Source of the DNA: Bacteroidales bacterium
GTDB taxonomy: Bacteria > Bacteroidota > Bacteroidia > Bacteroidales > JAIOZK01
Assembly (NCBI GenBank): GCA_021740625.1
Contig: JAIOZK010000020.1
Location: 1 to 64,000 of the forward strand
Reading direction: 5' to 3'
Length of the DNA stretch: 64,000 bases
Below, in pieces: positions 9,091 to 18,798 of this stretch. A model generated the notes under the pieces. The model ran no database searches. It was not told the DNA's origin and was given only the letters and a program-made list of their open reading frames with translations. Within the stretch, counting starts at the first letter, position 1. The number at the start of each line of letters is the position of its first letter. The position numbers were made by a program, and so were the translations under genes.

Positions 9091-9714
9091 TTAATCATGC
9101 TTCAGGCTTTCAAAAATTGTAATTGAGAGGTTAAAACTTACCAAATTGTAATAATATTTGTAGAAAACTTCAGAAGGGTTTTTGCTGTCTTTAGAGTATA
9201 TTCCCGACTGAAAGCCTTCAATCTGTAAATAGATTTTCAGGGTACTTTTTTCAAATTTGACAAAGTAACCTATTTGACCGGGTATGGAAATCAAAAATTC
9301 ATTGTAAGTATTACTAGAATTGTTTATAAAAGGGAAATATCGAACTTTCACGCCGGTTCCCACAAAACCACCCATTCTATTTCCAATCATAAAATCAATA
9401 TAAACGGGCAGACACAAATAGTTATATTTGTCGCTTTTATCCACGATCAATTGACCGGCAATAATACCACTTGATAAGACGCTTATTTGATTTTTCATTT
9501 CATAATTAAGCAGGAACCCCATATCAAATCCGTGATCATGGCTGGTCTTCTCTTTGAAGAAAGAACTCCGAAGTTTGTCAACTGTAAAGTTATTGTAAGC
9601 CAGTTTTGCGGAATAATACAGCTTTTGTGAATTCGAGGTAATCGACAATGAAAGAAAAATCAGGATAAAAAGGAATAGGATGATTTGGCGGTTAAATTTA
9701 TTATACATGGCCAA
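9091..9714 (-). CDS. Outer-membrane beta-barrel (PorT-like) protein
   Basis: Signal peptide, aromatic beta-strand pattern, 207 aa. Confidence 0.6.
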   Translation of the reverse strand: MAMYNKFNRQIILFLFILIFLSLSITSNSQKLYYSAKLAYNNFTVDKLRSSFFKEKTSHDHGFDMGFLLNYEMKNQISVLSSGIIAGQLIVDKSDKYNYLCLPVYIDFMIGNRMGGFVGTGVKVRYFPFINNSSNTYNEFLISIPGQIGYFVKFEKSTLKIYLQIEGFQSGIYSKDSKNPSEVFYKYYYNLVSFNLSITIFESLKHD

Positions 9715-9853
9715 TATAATTTATTATTACCTGGATTTTGCCAAACTTCCTCAAAAATAGCAATAATTTGTTGAAATAGACATTGATGATTTATTTGATT
9801 TAAAAAACTTCGGACGTTATAATGAAATCTGTTTTTGCATGCAGAAATTCAAA

Positions 9854-9871
9854 AGTGCGCTTCAGCGCGCT
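9854..9871. repeat. REP-like hairpin AGTGCGC-TTCA-GCGCGCT
   Basis: 7-bp stem (one G:U), TTCA loop. Confidence 0.75.
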
Positions 9872-9899
9872 GGACGGGATTGGGAATGGTTTCTATTTT

Positions 9900-9919
9900 C
9901 ACCCACCTGAAGGTGGGTG
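9900..9919. repeat. REP-like hairpin CACCCACC-TGAA-GGTGGGTG
   Basis: 8-bp perfect stem. Confidence 0.85.
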
Positions 9920-9954
9920 CTAAGCTCATGATCACTCACATATGAGAAAATGAA

Positions 9955-10100
9955 GCTGTCCAAAAAGTACCAACAGTTATATGGGTCACATCGAGCGAAG
10001 TCGAGATGCACTGATAATCAACGATCTTTAGGCTTCGACTTCCTACCTAGCCGGCAGGCAAGGCACTCAGCCTGACGAGATATCGCACTTTTTGGACAGC
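9955..10100. mobile_element. MITE-like element copy A, 14-bp TIR GCTGTCCAAAAAGT/ACTTTTTGGACAGC
   Basis: Perfect terminal inverted repeats, about 146 bp, related copies elsewhere in the window. Confidence 0.75.
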
Positions 10101-10130
10101 CTCATTAAGAAGCAATGTGATGATTTTCAT

Positions 10131-10148
10131 AGGGCGCTTCAGCGTCCT
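10131..10148. repeat. REP-like hairpin AGGGCGC-TTCA-GCGTCCT
   Basis: 7-bp stem with one G:U and a TTCA loop. Confidence 0.75.
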
Positions 10149-10154
10149 TGCATT

Positions 10155-12161
10155 CTAAAAATATTTTTCCAACAAGCTGTCATCCGCCAGATTTGGCAGG
10201 GTAACCTTCAGCCGTGGTTCTGCCTCCATCGCCCTTTTGATGGCAAAAATGGCTTCATCGTTGCGGGCCCAGCTGCGGCGGGCAATGCCGTTGTTCACGT
10301 CCCAGTGAAGCATCATTTTCAGGCGTCGGCCGGCATCTTCGCTGCCGTCGAGTAGCATACCGAATCCTCCGTTGATCACTTCGCCCCAGCCAACACCACC
10401 ACCATTGTGAATGGAAACCCAGGTAGCGCCTCTGAATGAATCCCCGATCACATTTTGTATGGCCATATCGGCGGTAAAGCTTGAACCATCGTAAATATTG
10501 GCTGTTTCACGGAAAGGTGAATCTGTTCCCGAAACATCATGATGATCGCGGCCCAAAACCACCGGCGCACTGATGCGTCCTTCTTTGATGGCTTTGTTGA
10601 AAGCTTCTGCAATCCGGGTGCGGCCTTCGCAATCGGCGTATAAAATCCTGGCCTGGGAACCCACTACCAGCTTATTTTCTTCGGCAGCCCTGATCCAGCG
10701 AAGGTTATCTTCCATTTGCTGTTTGATCTCAGGAGGCGCGGTTTTGGCCATTTCTTCCAGCACATCGCCGGCAATCTTATCCGTTAATTGCAGGTCTTTG
10801 GGGTCGGAAGAAGTACAAACCCAGCGGAAAGGCCCAAAGCCATAATCAAAACAGATCGGACCCATGATGTCTTCTACATAGGAAGGATAAATGAAACTTC
10901 CATCCTCTTTCATCACATCGGCCCCTGCCCTGCCTGCCTCCAGCAGGAAGGCATTTCCGTAATCCCAGAAATACATGCCTTGCTTGCTCATGCTGTTAAT
11001 GGCATTGACCTGCCTAACCAGGGATTTTTGTACTTCTTTTTTGAATCGCTCAGGATCCTTGGCCATCATCGTGTTGGATTCTTCAAAACTGATCCCGGCC
11101 GGATAATAACCCCCGGCCCAGGGGTTATGCAATGAGGTCTGATCCGAGCCCAATTCTATCTTTGTGCCTTCTTTCACGAATTTTTCCCAGAGGTCGACAA
11201 TATTGCCCTGGTATGCCAGTGAAACAGCTTCTTTCTTTTCCCGCGCTTCTTCAATTCTTGCAAGCAAATCATCCAGGTCGGTGTATACTTCATCCACCCA
11301 GCCCTGGCTGTGGCGCTTTTCAACAGCCGCCGGATTGATCTCGGCAACCACACCCACGGCGCCTGCAATCACAGCCGCTTTGGCCTGAGCTCCCGACATG
11401 CCGCCCAGTCCCGACGTAACGAAAATCTTACCGCCCAGTCCATCTCCGCCTTCCTGTAAGCGCCTGCCGGCATTCAAAACAGTAATCGTAGTTCCGTGCA
11501 CAATGCCCTGGGGGCCAATGTACATGAAAGAACCAGCCGTCATTTGCCCGTACTGGCTTACGCCCAAAGCATTAAATTTCTCATAATCATCCTGTGAAGA
11601 ATAATTCGGGATGACCATACCATTGGTGACCACAACTCTTGGGGCATCTTTATGCGAAGGAAAAAGTCCCATGGGGTGACCTGAATATAGCACCAGGGTT
11701 TGCTCATCTGTCATTTCGGCCAGATACTTCATGGCCAGCCTGTATTGCGCCCAGTTCTGAAATACTGCACCATTCCCGCCATAGGTGATCAGTTCATTGG
11801 GATGCTGGGCAATGGTATAATCCAGATTGTTGCTCAACATGAGCATGATGGCGGCTGCCTGCTTTGAATGATGCGGAAAGTCTTCGATCTTGCGGGCACT
11901 GATCTTATAATCCGGGCGGAACCTGTACATGTATATCCGTCCGTATTGATTCAGTTCTTCGGCAAACTCTTTTGCCAGTTCCTGGTGATGTTCCGCTTTG
12001 AAATACCGAAGTGCATTTTTCAATGCGAGCATTTTTTCCGGTTTGCTTAAAATATCCTTTCTAACCGGGGCATGGCTGATTTCGGGATCTGGCCCCTTTG
12101 GTTCCGGCAATTCATCCGGTATGCCTTCCAGAATGGCATGTTTAAAATCTTCAATTTCCAT
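10155..12161 (-). CDS. hutU: Urocanate hydratase
   Basis: 668 aa; urocanase motifs GGNGAVFQNWAQYR, VTSGLGGMSGAQAKAA, GRDHHDVSGTDSPFRET. Confidence 0.95.
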   Translation of the reverse strand: MEIEDFKHAILEGIPDELPEPKGPDPEISHAPVRKDILSKPEKMLALKNALRYFKAEHHQELAKEFAEELNQYGRIYMYRFRPDYKISARKIEDFPHHSKQAAAIMLMLSNNLDYTIAQHPNELITYGGNGAVFQNWAQYRLAMKYLAEMTDEQTLVLYSGHPMGLFPSHKDAPRVVVTNGMVIPNYSSQDDYEKFNALGVSQYGQMTAGSFMYIGPQGIVHGTTITVLNAGRRLQEGGDGLGGKIFVTSGLGGMSGAQAKAAVIAGAVGVVAEINPAAVEKRHSQGWVDEVYTDLDDLLARIEEAREKKEAVSLAYQGNIVDLWEKFVKEGTKIELGSDQTSLHNPWAGGYYPAGISFEESNTMMAKDPERFKKEVQKSLVRQVNAINSMSKQGMYFWDYGNAFLLEAGRAGADVMKEDGSFIYPSYVEDIMGPICFDYGFGPFRWVCTSSDPKDLQLTDKIAGDVLEEMAKTAPPEIKQQMEDNLRWIRAAEENKLVVGSQARILYADCEGRTRIAEAFNKAIKEGRISAPVVLGRDHHDVSGTDSPFRETANIYDGSSFTADMAIQNVIGDSFRGATWVSIHNGGGVGWGEVINGGFGMLLDGSEDAGRRLKMMLHWDVNNGIARRSWARNDEAIFAIKRAMEAEPRLKVTLPNLADDSLLEKYF

Positions 12162-12172
12162 CTGTTAAAAGT

Positions 12173-12778
12173 TTAAAGTTTTTCCTGGGCGTTTTTCAGG
12201 ATGTTATACAGAAACTCCCTTGCCCTGAACAATTGTGCTTTTACCGTTCCGAGCGGCAAATCTAGTTCTTTTGCTATTTCCTCGTATGAATATTCTTTGA
12301 AATATCGCAATTCGATTAATTTCCTGTAATGCGGTTTCAACTTTTCAACCACATCCCGCATCAGTTTAATTTTTTGCTTTTTGATCACCTTTTCTTCCGG
12401 ATCCGGGCTCTGGGAAGGCAGCTTGTTGGCCAGCTCATCATCTTCATCCGAATATCCTTCATTCATGGAAAAAGTATGTTTTTTCTTCCTTCGGATAAAA
12501 TCAATGCAATTGTTGGATGCAATCTTGAACAGCCAGGTGCTGAAAGCATAATCGGGAGTATACTGCCTGAGGTTTTTAAAGGCCTTGCCGAATGCTTCGA
12601 TGGTGAGATCGTCGGCATCGTTGGGATTGTTGGTCATTTTCAGCAACATAAAATAGAGGGAATCCCGGTAGTGTTTCATCAGTTCGGCATAAGCCTTCTG
12701 ATCACCATTGTTTACAGCTTTCATCACAAGCCTGTAATCCCTGATTCCTTTCTCGGTTAAATTGGGGTTTACTTCCAT
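12173..12778 (-). CDS. ECF-type RNA polymerase sigma-70 factor
   Basis: Sigma region 2 (DADDLTIEAFGKAF) and region 4 (YSYEEIAKELDLPLGTVKAQLFRAREFL). Confidence 0.92.
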   Translation of the reverse strand: MEVNPNLTEKGIRDYRLVMKAVNNGDQKAYAELMKHYRDSLYFMLLKMTNNPNDADDLTIEAFGKAFKNLRQYTPDYAFSTWLFKIASNNCIDFIRRKKKHTFSMNEGYSDEDDELANKLPSQSPDPEEKVIKKQKIKLMRDVVEKLKPHYRKLIELRYFKEYSYEEIAKELDLPLGTVKAQLFRAREFLYNILKNAQEKL

Positions 12779-13899
12779 TTATGCTGCTTTACGAAAAGGT
12801 TCCTTCCTGCGCTTATCAGGTTTAACAATATGATTATCAATTCAAACAAGGGCGAAAATACGAATAAATCTTTTTCATTTAATCTGTTGCTGCATTTTTT
12901 TAGAACAATCATTTGTGTACAAAGCCGCAAGGCAAAGGCAGCCAGTACAATGATCCAGGCGTAGCCCAGGGATATCAGAAGGAAGAACAACACATAAAAG
13001 GAAAGCTGTGAAAACGCATAAAGCCCCAGCAGCCATTTAAATTTCGAACGGTAAAATTTCCCCGTTGAAAGGTGTCTTTGCTTCTGCCGGAGCCATGCCG
13101 CAAGCGTTGATTTGGTCGTGGAGAGGGTGTGCGCCTTTGGCCGGATCTCAATCCGGGTATTGTGGCGATGTGCCACTTTGTTCACGAAAAGATCATCATC
13201 ACCTGAACTTAATTTGTAATGAGATGTAAAACCTTTTTGGCGTATAAAAAGTTCTTTCCGGTATGCCAGGTTTCGCCCCACACCCATATATGGTAATCCG
13301 GCCAGGGCAAAGGATAAATACTGAACGCCAATGTGAAAAGTATCGAATCGTATGATCCGGTTCAGCAAGCTCTTCTTTTTTTCATACGGTCCATACGCCA
13401 GCACAACATCCGTGGCTTTGTTAAAATTACCAGCCATCGCTTTAATCCAGGCATTGCTTGCAGGACGACAATCTGCATCCGTCAGCAGAATTATTTCGTT
13501 CTTTGCCGAGCGGATCCCGATGCTCAGGGGAAATTTCTTCCCTCTGAAAAAATTCAGATTCTGGTACAGCTTAATTGTTTTCAGGTGCTGATACTTCTTT
13601 TCAAATTCTTCCAGCAAGCTGGAAGTTTCATCATCCGAAGCATCGTTGACTACAAGCACCTCATATTCAGGGTAATCCTGCTCGAGAATTAGCGGCAGGT
13701 TTTTTTTGAGGTTCAGATATTCATTCTTTGCTGCTATCACCACAGATACTGCTTTTCTGCTTCCGCTGCTTTTTCGGGCTTTGTAAAATCCAAGTCTTGC
13801 AAAGAAAAACCAGTAATAGAACACTTGTATCAAGGTGATCACGAGATATAAAATCAGCAGCATGCTCCAGATGTTCAATGTTTCCGGGATCAATTGCAT
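12769..13899 (-). CDS. Family 2 glycosyltransferase, membrane-associated
   Basis: SVVIAAKNEYLNLKKNLPLILEQDYPEYEVLVVNDASDD; DADCRPAS; C-terminal TM segments. Confidence 0.9.
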   Translation of the reverse strand: MQLIPETLNIWSMLLILYLVITLIQVFYYWFFFARLGFYKARKSSGSRKAVSVVIAAKNEYLNLKKNLPLILEQDYPEYEVLVVNDASDDETSSLLEEFEKKYQHLKTIKLYQNLNFFRGKKFPLSIGIRSAKNEIILLTDADCRPASNAWIKAMAGNFNKATDVVLAYGPYEKKKSLLNRIIRFDTFHIGVQYLSFALAGLPYMGVGRNLAYRKELFIRQKGFTSHYKLSSGDDDLFVNKVAHRHNTRIEIRPKAHTLSTTKSTLAAWLRQKQRHLSTGKFYRSKFKWLLGLYAFSQLSFYVLFFLLISLGYAWIIVLAAFALRLCTQMIVLKKCSNRLNEKDLFVFSPLFELIIILLNLISAGRNLFVKQHKWK

Positions 13900-13957
13900 A
13901 GACCAGGCAAAATTATTTCTACAAAAGTATTCAAACTTTGGATTCAATATGTTTCTT

Positions 13958-13965
13958 TAATTTTG
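13958..13965 (+). promoter_or_regulatory. Putative -7 element TAATTTTG for tgt, with TTTG at 13937-13940
   Basis: Matches TTTG...TAnnTTTG. Confidence 0.5.
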
Positions 13966-13989
13966 CGGAAACTTACATTTTCTGTTCAT

Positions 13990-15120
13990 ATGCAGTTTAC
14001 CATCACAGGGAAAGACAGGAAGAGCAAGGCAAGAACGGGGGAGTTTACCACGGGGCATGGCCAGATCAGAACGCCTGTATTCATGCCAGTAGGAACTGCA
14101 GGGGCAGTAAAGGCAGTGCATATCCCTGAAATTGAGCAGGACACCAAAGCACAGATCATCCTCGGAAACACCTATCACCTGTATCTCAGGCCGGGACTGG
14201 AAGTGATCAAAAAGGCCGGCGGACTGCACCAGTTCAACAACTGGAAAGGACCCATCCTCACCAACAGCGGAGGATACCAGGTATACTCCCTGGCCCACAA
14301 AAGAAAACTCAGCAGTGAAGGCGTAGTTTTTCAATCCCACATTGATGGTTCGCGGCATAGCTTCACCCCCGAAAATGTTATTGATATTCAGCGTACCATC
14401 GGAGCCGACATCATCATGGCCTTTGATGAATGCACACCTTATCCCTGCGATTATACATATGCTAAAAAATCCCTGAAGATAACCCATAACTGGCTGGACA
14501 GATGTATCAAGCATTTTGATGAAGGACAGACACTTTATAGATATGAGCAGTTTTTATTTCCGATCGTGCAGGGCAGTGTTTACAAAGACCTCCGCAGGGA
14601 ATCCGCAGAATTCATTAGCTCGAAGGGAGCTGTGGGCAATGCCATCGGAGGCCTCAGTGTTGGTGAGCCGGCAGAGATGATGTATGAAATGACGGAACTT
14701 GTGTGCAACATCCTTCCGGAAGAAAAAGCCCGTTACCTGATGGGGGTGGGAACCCCGGAAAACTTGCTGGAATCCATTGCGCTGGGCGTTGATATGTTCG
14801 ACTGCGTAATGCCGACACGCAATGCCCGTCATGGAATGCTTTTCACAGAAGAGGGCATCATCAATATCAAAAATGAAAAATGGAAAGATGATAACAGTCC
14901 GATCGATGAAAACGGGCATTCTTTTGTCGACAGCTATTATTCAAAAGCCTATCTCAGGCACCTGATCGTTTCAGGGGAAATGCTGGGAGCCATGATCGCT
15001 TCCCTGCACAACCTTAGGTTTTATACACACCTGATGGAAGTGGCCAGGGATAAGATACAGAAGGGAGTCTTTTTGGATTGGAAAGAAGAAATGACCAGAA
15101 AAATATCAAGGAGAATTTAA
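13990..15120 (+). CDS. tgt: Queuine tRNA-ribosyltransferase
   Basis: TPVFMPVGTAGAVKAV, LGNTYHLYLRPG, FDCVMPTRNARHGMLFT; internal ATG chosen as start. Confidence 0.96.
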   Translation: MQFTITGKDRKSKARTGEFTTGHGQIRTPVFMPVGTAGAVKAVHIPEIEQDTKAQIILGNTYHLYLRPGLEVIKKAGGLHQFNNWKGPILTNSGGYQVYSLAHKRKLSSEGVVFQSHIDGSRHSFTPENVIDIQRTIGADIIMAFDECTPYPCDYTYAKKSLKITHNWLDRCIKHFDEGQTLYRYEQFLFPIVQGSVYKDLRRESAEFISSKGAVGNAIGGLSVGEPAEMMYEMTELVCNILPEEKARYLMGVGTPENLLESIALGVDMFDCVMPTRNARHGMLFTEEGIINIKNEKWKDDNSPIDENGHSFVDSYYSKAYLRHLIVSGEMLGAMIASLHNLRFYTHLMEVARDKIQKGVFLDWKEEMTRKISRRI

Positions 15121-15196
15121 TAAATAATTAAAGTTTAATTAAAACTGCCTTAAGGGGTAAAATGACTGCCTTGTATAACATTGCAGTTTGATTCAT

Positions 15197-17167
15197 ATGA
15201 TGAAGGAACATTTGAAATATCTTAAGTTTCTGCTGAAAAAATTGTTGCTGATACTGGTATTTTTCTCTTTGCTCAGACTGTTATTTTACATTTTGCATCA
15301 CAATGAGTTTGATATAAGCCTATCAGAACTGCCCGGGATCTTATTTTACGGCATTCGTTTCGACCTTTCGGTAGTGTTTACCGCAAACCTCCTGATCATA
15401 TTGTTGTATCTGCTCCCCTTCCCCTTCAGGAGCAATCGCTTTTATCGTTCTTCTGTCAATTTTATTTTCATCCTGATCAACATAATCGCATTTTCTATTT
15501 ATGCGATCGACTTTGAGTTTTTCAATCTCTACCAAAGAAGAATATCCTACCCTGAATTAAGCTCTTTCCTGGAAAATTTCAATATGGGGGTAGTTTTCGA
15601 ATTCATTGTCAACTACTGGATACCTTTGATCATATGCTTATTTTTTTCATGCTTGTTTATCCTGATCAACAAGAATATCCGTTTCCGGAAACCCCGGCTA
15701 AGTTCTGGATGGAATTATTACACAGGCCAAACTTTGATTTTTTTGGTATTTATGGGTTTAAGCATCCTACTTGGCAGAGGCGGTTTACAGATGAAACCCC
15801 TGGATATCGTCATGGCCGGTCATTACACAAAAAGTAAGAACATAAGCCTGGTCACCAACAATCCCTTTGTTCTGATCAAAACACTGGACCGGGAATCTTT
15901 TGATCAGGATACTTCAGAATCATGCCCCGAGCTTTATTCCGGTAAAAAATATATCAAATCATATTATGATCCCGGCAAGGATTTCAACAGTAAAAATATC
16001 GTCATCATCATCCTGGAAAGTTTTTCAAAGGAATTCATTGGCTCCCTGAATCCCAATTTTCAGCAGCATCAGGATTATCACGATTATACTCCCTTTCTCG
16101 ACTCCCTGATCAATCATAGCTTTGTATGCACAAATGCTTTTGCCAATGATGAGAATTCAATCAGGGCCCTGCCCAATATCATTTCAGGCATCCCTTCTCT
16201 GATGAAAGACAATTTGCCTTATTCTCTATACATACAGAATCATTTCAGCAGTCTTTCATCCCTGCTGAAGGAAAAAGGATATCACAGCTCATTTTTTCAT
16301 GGCGGAAAGAACGGTACCATGTCGTTTGATGCCCTGGTCAAACTCAATGAATTCGACCGGTATTACGGCATGAATGAATATCCTGGCAAAGAAGATTATG
16401 ACGGTCACTGGGGCATTTACGATGATAAGTTTTTTGGATTTATGGCAGATAAACTGGATGAAACGAAACAACCTTTTCTTTCTGTGGTTTTCTCTCTTTC
16501 CAATCACGCTCCCTATAAAGTTCCGGAGCGCTTGCAATCAAACTTCCAGGAATATGAACTTCCCATTCACAGGGTAGCTGCCTATACAGATTATTCTCTA
16601 AAAGAATTCTTTGAAAAAGCATCCAGAATGGACTGGTTCAGCAGCACGGTATTCGTCATTACAGCAGATCACGTGCCCAGACCGCAAGAAAGATACAAAG
16701 CTTTTTATCAAAAAGGACCGGGTAGCAGAATGGTGCCCATCATTTTCTACGATCCTGGCAATCCGAATCTGAATGCCAGCTTTTCTGAAACCGCACAACA
16801 AATCGACATCATGCCCAGCCTCCTGGATTACCTGAATTACGACAAACAATTCTTTGCCTTCGGCAGCAGCCTCTTCGACAGCAGCGCCAAACGCTTTGCC
16901 ATTACATACCTTGGCAACAACAGGCATCTTTATATCAAAGACAGCCTGGCAATTTATACCAAAAATGACGAGATCTCATATGCTTATCTTTATCAAGAAG
17001 ATAGCCTCTTAAACAATAAGATCAAAGCCTTGCCACATTATCTGCAACGTGCGCTGAAGCAAGAAATATTTTGTTTCAGGGATTTTTATGTGGAGGCTAT
17101 GATCAGGAATAAGCTTACCTTTGAACGCAATTTGTACCACAACAACCTGCAATCATGGGCAAACTGA
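15197..17167 (+). CDS. LTA synthase-like membrane sulfatase/alkaline phosphatase superfamily protein
   Basis: N-terminal TM segments, KNIVIIILESFSKEFIGSL and FSLSNHAPY motifs. Confidence 0.88.
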   Translation: MMKEHLKYLKFLLKKLLLILVFFSLLRLLFYILHHNEFDISLSELPGILFYGIRFDLSVVFTANLLIILLYLLPFPFRSNRFYRSSVNFIFILINIIAFSIYAIDFEFFNLYQRRISYPELSSFLENFNMGVVFEFIVNYWIPLIICLFFSCLFILINKNIRFRKPRLSSGWNYYTGQTLIFLVFMGLSILLGRGGLQMKPLDIVMAGHYTKSKNISLVTNNPFVLIKTLDRESFDQDTSESCPELYSGKKYIKSYYDPGKDFNSKNIVIIILESFSKEFIGSLNPNFQQHQDYHDYTPFLDSLINHSFVCTNAFANDENSIRALPNIISGIPSLMKDNLPYSLYIQNHFSSLSSLLKEKGYHSSFFHGGKNGTMSFDALVKLNEFDRYYGMNEYPGKEDYDGHWGIYDDKFFGFMADKLDETKQPFLSVVFSLSNHAPYKVPERLQSNFQEYELPIHRVAAYTDYSLKEFFEKASRMDWFSSTVFVITADHVPRPQERYKAFYQKGPGSRMVPIIFYDPGNPNLNASFSETAQQIDIMPSLLDYLNYDKQFFAFGSSLFDSSAKRFAITYLGNNRHLYIKDSLAIYTKNDEISYAYLYQEDSLLNNKIKALPHYLQRALKQEIFCFRDFYVEAMIRNKLTFERNLYHNNLQSWAN

Positions 17168-18798
17168 TCATAAAGCTTGAAAAGAATCCCTGGATACTTT
17201 ACATGCTTGCTATTGTATTGGTTTTTCCTGCTTTGCTCATCAACCTGGGAAAACATCCTTTCACCTCGGATGAGCAGATCAGGGGTCTGGTGGCGCTGGA
17301 GATGCTGATCCGGGATAACTTCATGGTACCGACCATGCATGGTGACTTTTACCTCAAGAAACCACCTCTTTTCAACTGGATCATTCTGGCTTATGCCTGG
17401 GTTTTCGGAAACTTCGATGAGTTTAGCCTGCGATTGCCAACCGTGGTTTCCAGTATATTGTATGCAGCTACGGTCTTTTATTTTTTCAGAAAACATTTCG
17501 GGAACAAAGTCGCTTTTGCAAACGCCATCGTACTGCTTACCTGCGGCAGGATGCTTTTCTGGGATACGCAACTGGCACTTATCGACATCACCTTTTCCTG
17601 GGTGATCTTCATCAATTTCATGATCATATACGAATATTTTAACAAAGGAAAGTTCTGGCAATTGTTCCTGATCTCTTATGCCCTGACCGCCATCGCCTTT
17701 ATGCTGAAGGGACTTCCCTCCGTTGTTTTCCAGGGGACCACACTGCTGGTGTTTTTCATTTACAAAAAAAGATTTCTGAAACTGATCTCCTGGCAGCATG
17801 TCGCAGGAATACTGCTTTTTGTGTTTTTGCTCGGCATTTATTATTTGATGTATTTTAAGTCCTTCCCGGGGACTTTTGAAGATGTGATCTCCACGCTTTT
17901 TGCCGAAACCACGCGGCGTACCGTTTTGCGCTTTGGCTGGGAAAGGACCCTGCTGCACCTGCTGACTTTCCCCTTTGAACAGATGTACCATTTTTTGCCC
18001 TGGTCTGTTCTAACCATTCTTTTGTTCAGGAAAAAACTATTCAAAAAACTTTTTACCCATCCGCTGATCAAATACAATGCGGTAATCATGCTAGCCAACA
18101 TCATTGTTTACTGGACTTCCCCCGAAGTACATCCGCGCTACCTGCTGATGTTTGTGCCCTTGTTTTTCAGTGTACTGCTGTATCTTTACTATAAAATTTC
18201 ACTCACCCGGAACCTGCAAAAAGATATCATTGACTATGTCTTCATATTCCTTGCCATTGCCGGCACACTTGGTAGTCTTGTATTGCCCTTTCTGAAACAA
18301 ACAGAACAAATCCACCTGATCTGGCTGAAAACACTCTTCGTGTTCCTGTTGCTTGCCTTCTTCACCTATTTGCTGATCAGAATGAGGACGTACCGCATCA
18401 TATTGTTTGGGATCATACTGCTCATCGTCAGGATTGGATTTAATTTTTCGGTCCTGGAAGTGCGTTCCAAAGTTGGTTACCGGGTCGAAAGCAGGGAAGG
18501 CGCCATCAAGACCGGGCAATTGACAAAGGGAAAAGAATTGAAAAAATACAAAAACACCTGGATGGATGATTTCAGTGCTTTTTATATCACGCGAGAAAGG
18601 ATGGATATCCTCAGGCCCCAGCGTGAGAATTTCGATACCAGCACTTATTACCTGGTAGATGAACGTCGTATAGATGAAAAGGATTTCGAAAAGATCCATC
18701 AATTCGACCTGGTGTGGGAAAGAAAGAATATCTGGCTCACCCGCATTAAACCCAAAAAAAGTAAAATGCTGAAGGATGGCAGTGAAGAAGGAAAATAA
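17155..18798 (+). CDS. GT39/ArnT-like membrane glycosyltransferase
   Basis: KHPFTSDEQIRGLVALEM...KKPPLFNW, many TM segments. Confidence 0.85.
   Translation: MGKLIIKLEKNPWILYMLAIVLVFPALLINLGKHPFTSDEQIRGLVALEMLIRDNFMVPTMHGDFYLKKPPLFNWIILAYAWVFGNFDEFSLRLPTVVSSILYAATVFYFFRKHFGNKVAFANAIVLLTCGRMLFWDTQLALIDITFSWVIFINFMIIYEYFNKGKFWQLFLISYALTAIAFMLKGLPSVVFQGTTLLVFFIYKKRFLKLISWQHVAGILLFVFLLGIYYLMYFKSFPGTFEDVISTLFAETTRRTVLRFGWERTLLHLLTFPFEQMYHFLPWSVLTILLFRKKLFKKLFTHPLIKYNAVIMLANIIVYWTSPEVHPRYLLMFVPLFFSVLLYLYYKISLTRNLQKDIIDYVFIFLAIAGTLGSLVLPFLKQTEQIHLIWLKTLFVFLLLAFFTYLLIRMRTYRIILFGIILLIVRIGFNFSVLEVRSKVGYRVESREGAIKTGQLTKGKELKKYKNTWMDDFSAFYITRERMDILRPQRENFDTSTYYLVDERRIDEKDFEKIHQFDLVWERKNIWLTRIKPKKSKMLKDGSEEGK

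Noticed and set aside
15197-17167. Teichoic acid synthesis gene implying a Gram-positive host
   Set aside because: LTA-synthase-like sulfatases are common in Bacteroidota, and neighbours (LptF/G, kdsB, OM barrels) show a diderm envelope
17086-17991. 301-aa minus-strand ORF
   Set aside because: Antisense shadow of the LTA-synthase-like/GT39 genes; charged low-complexity translation with no family motifs
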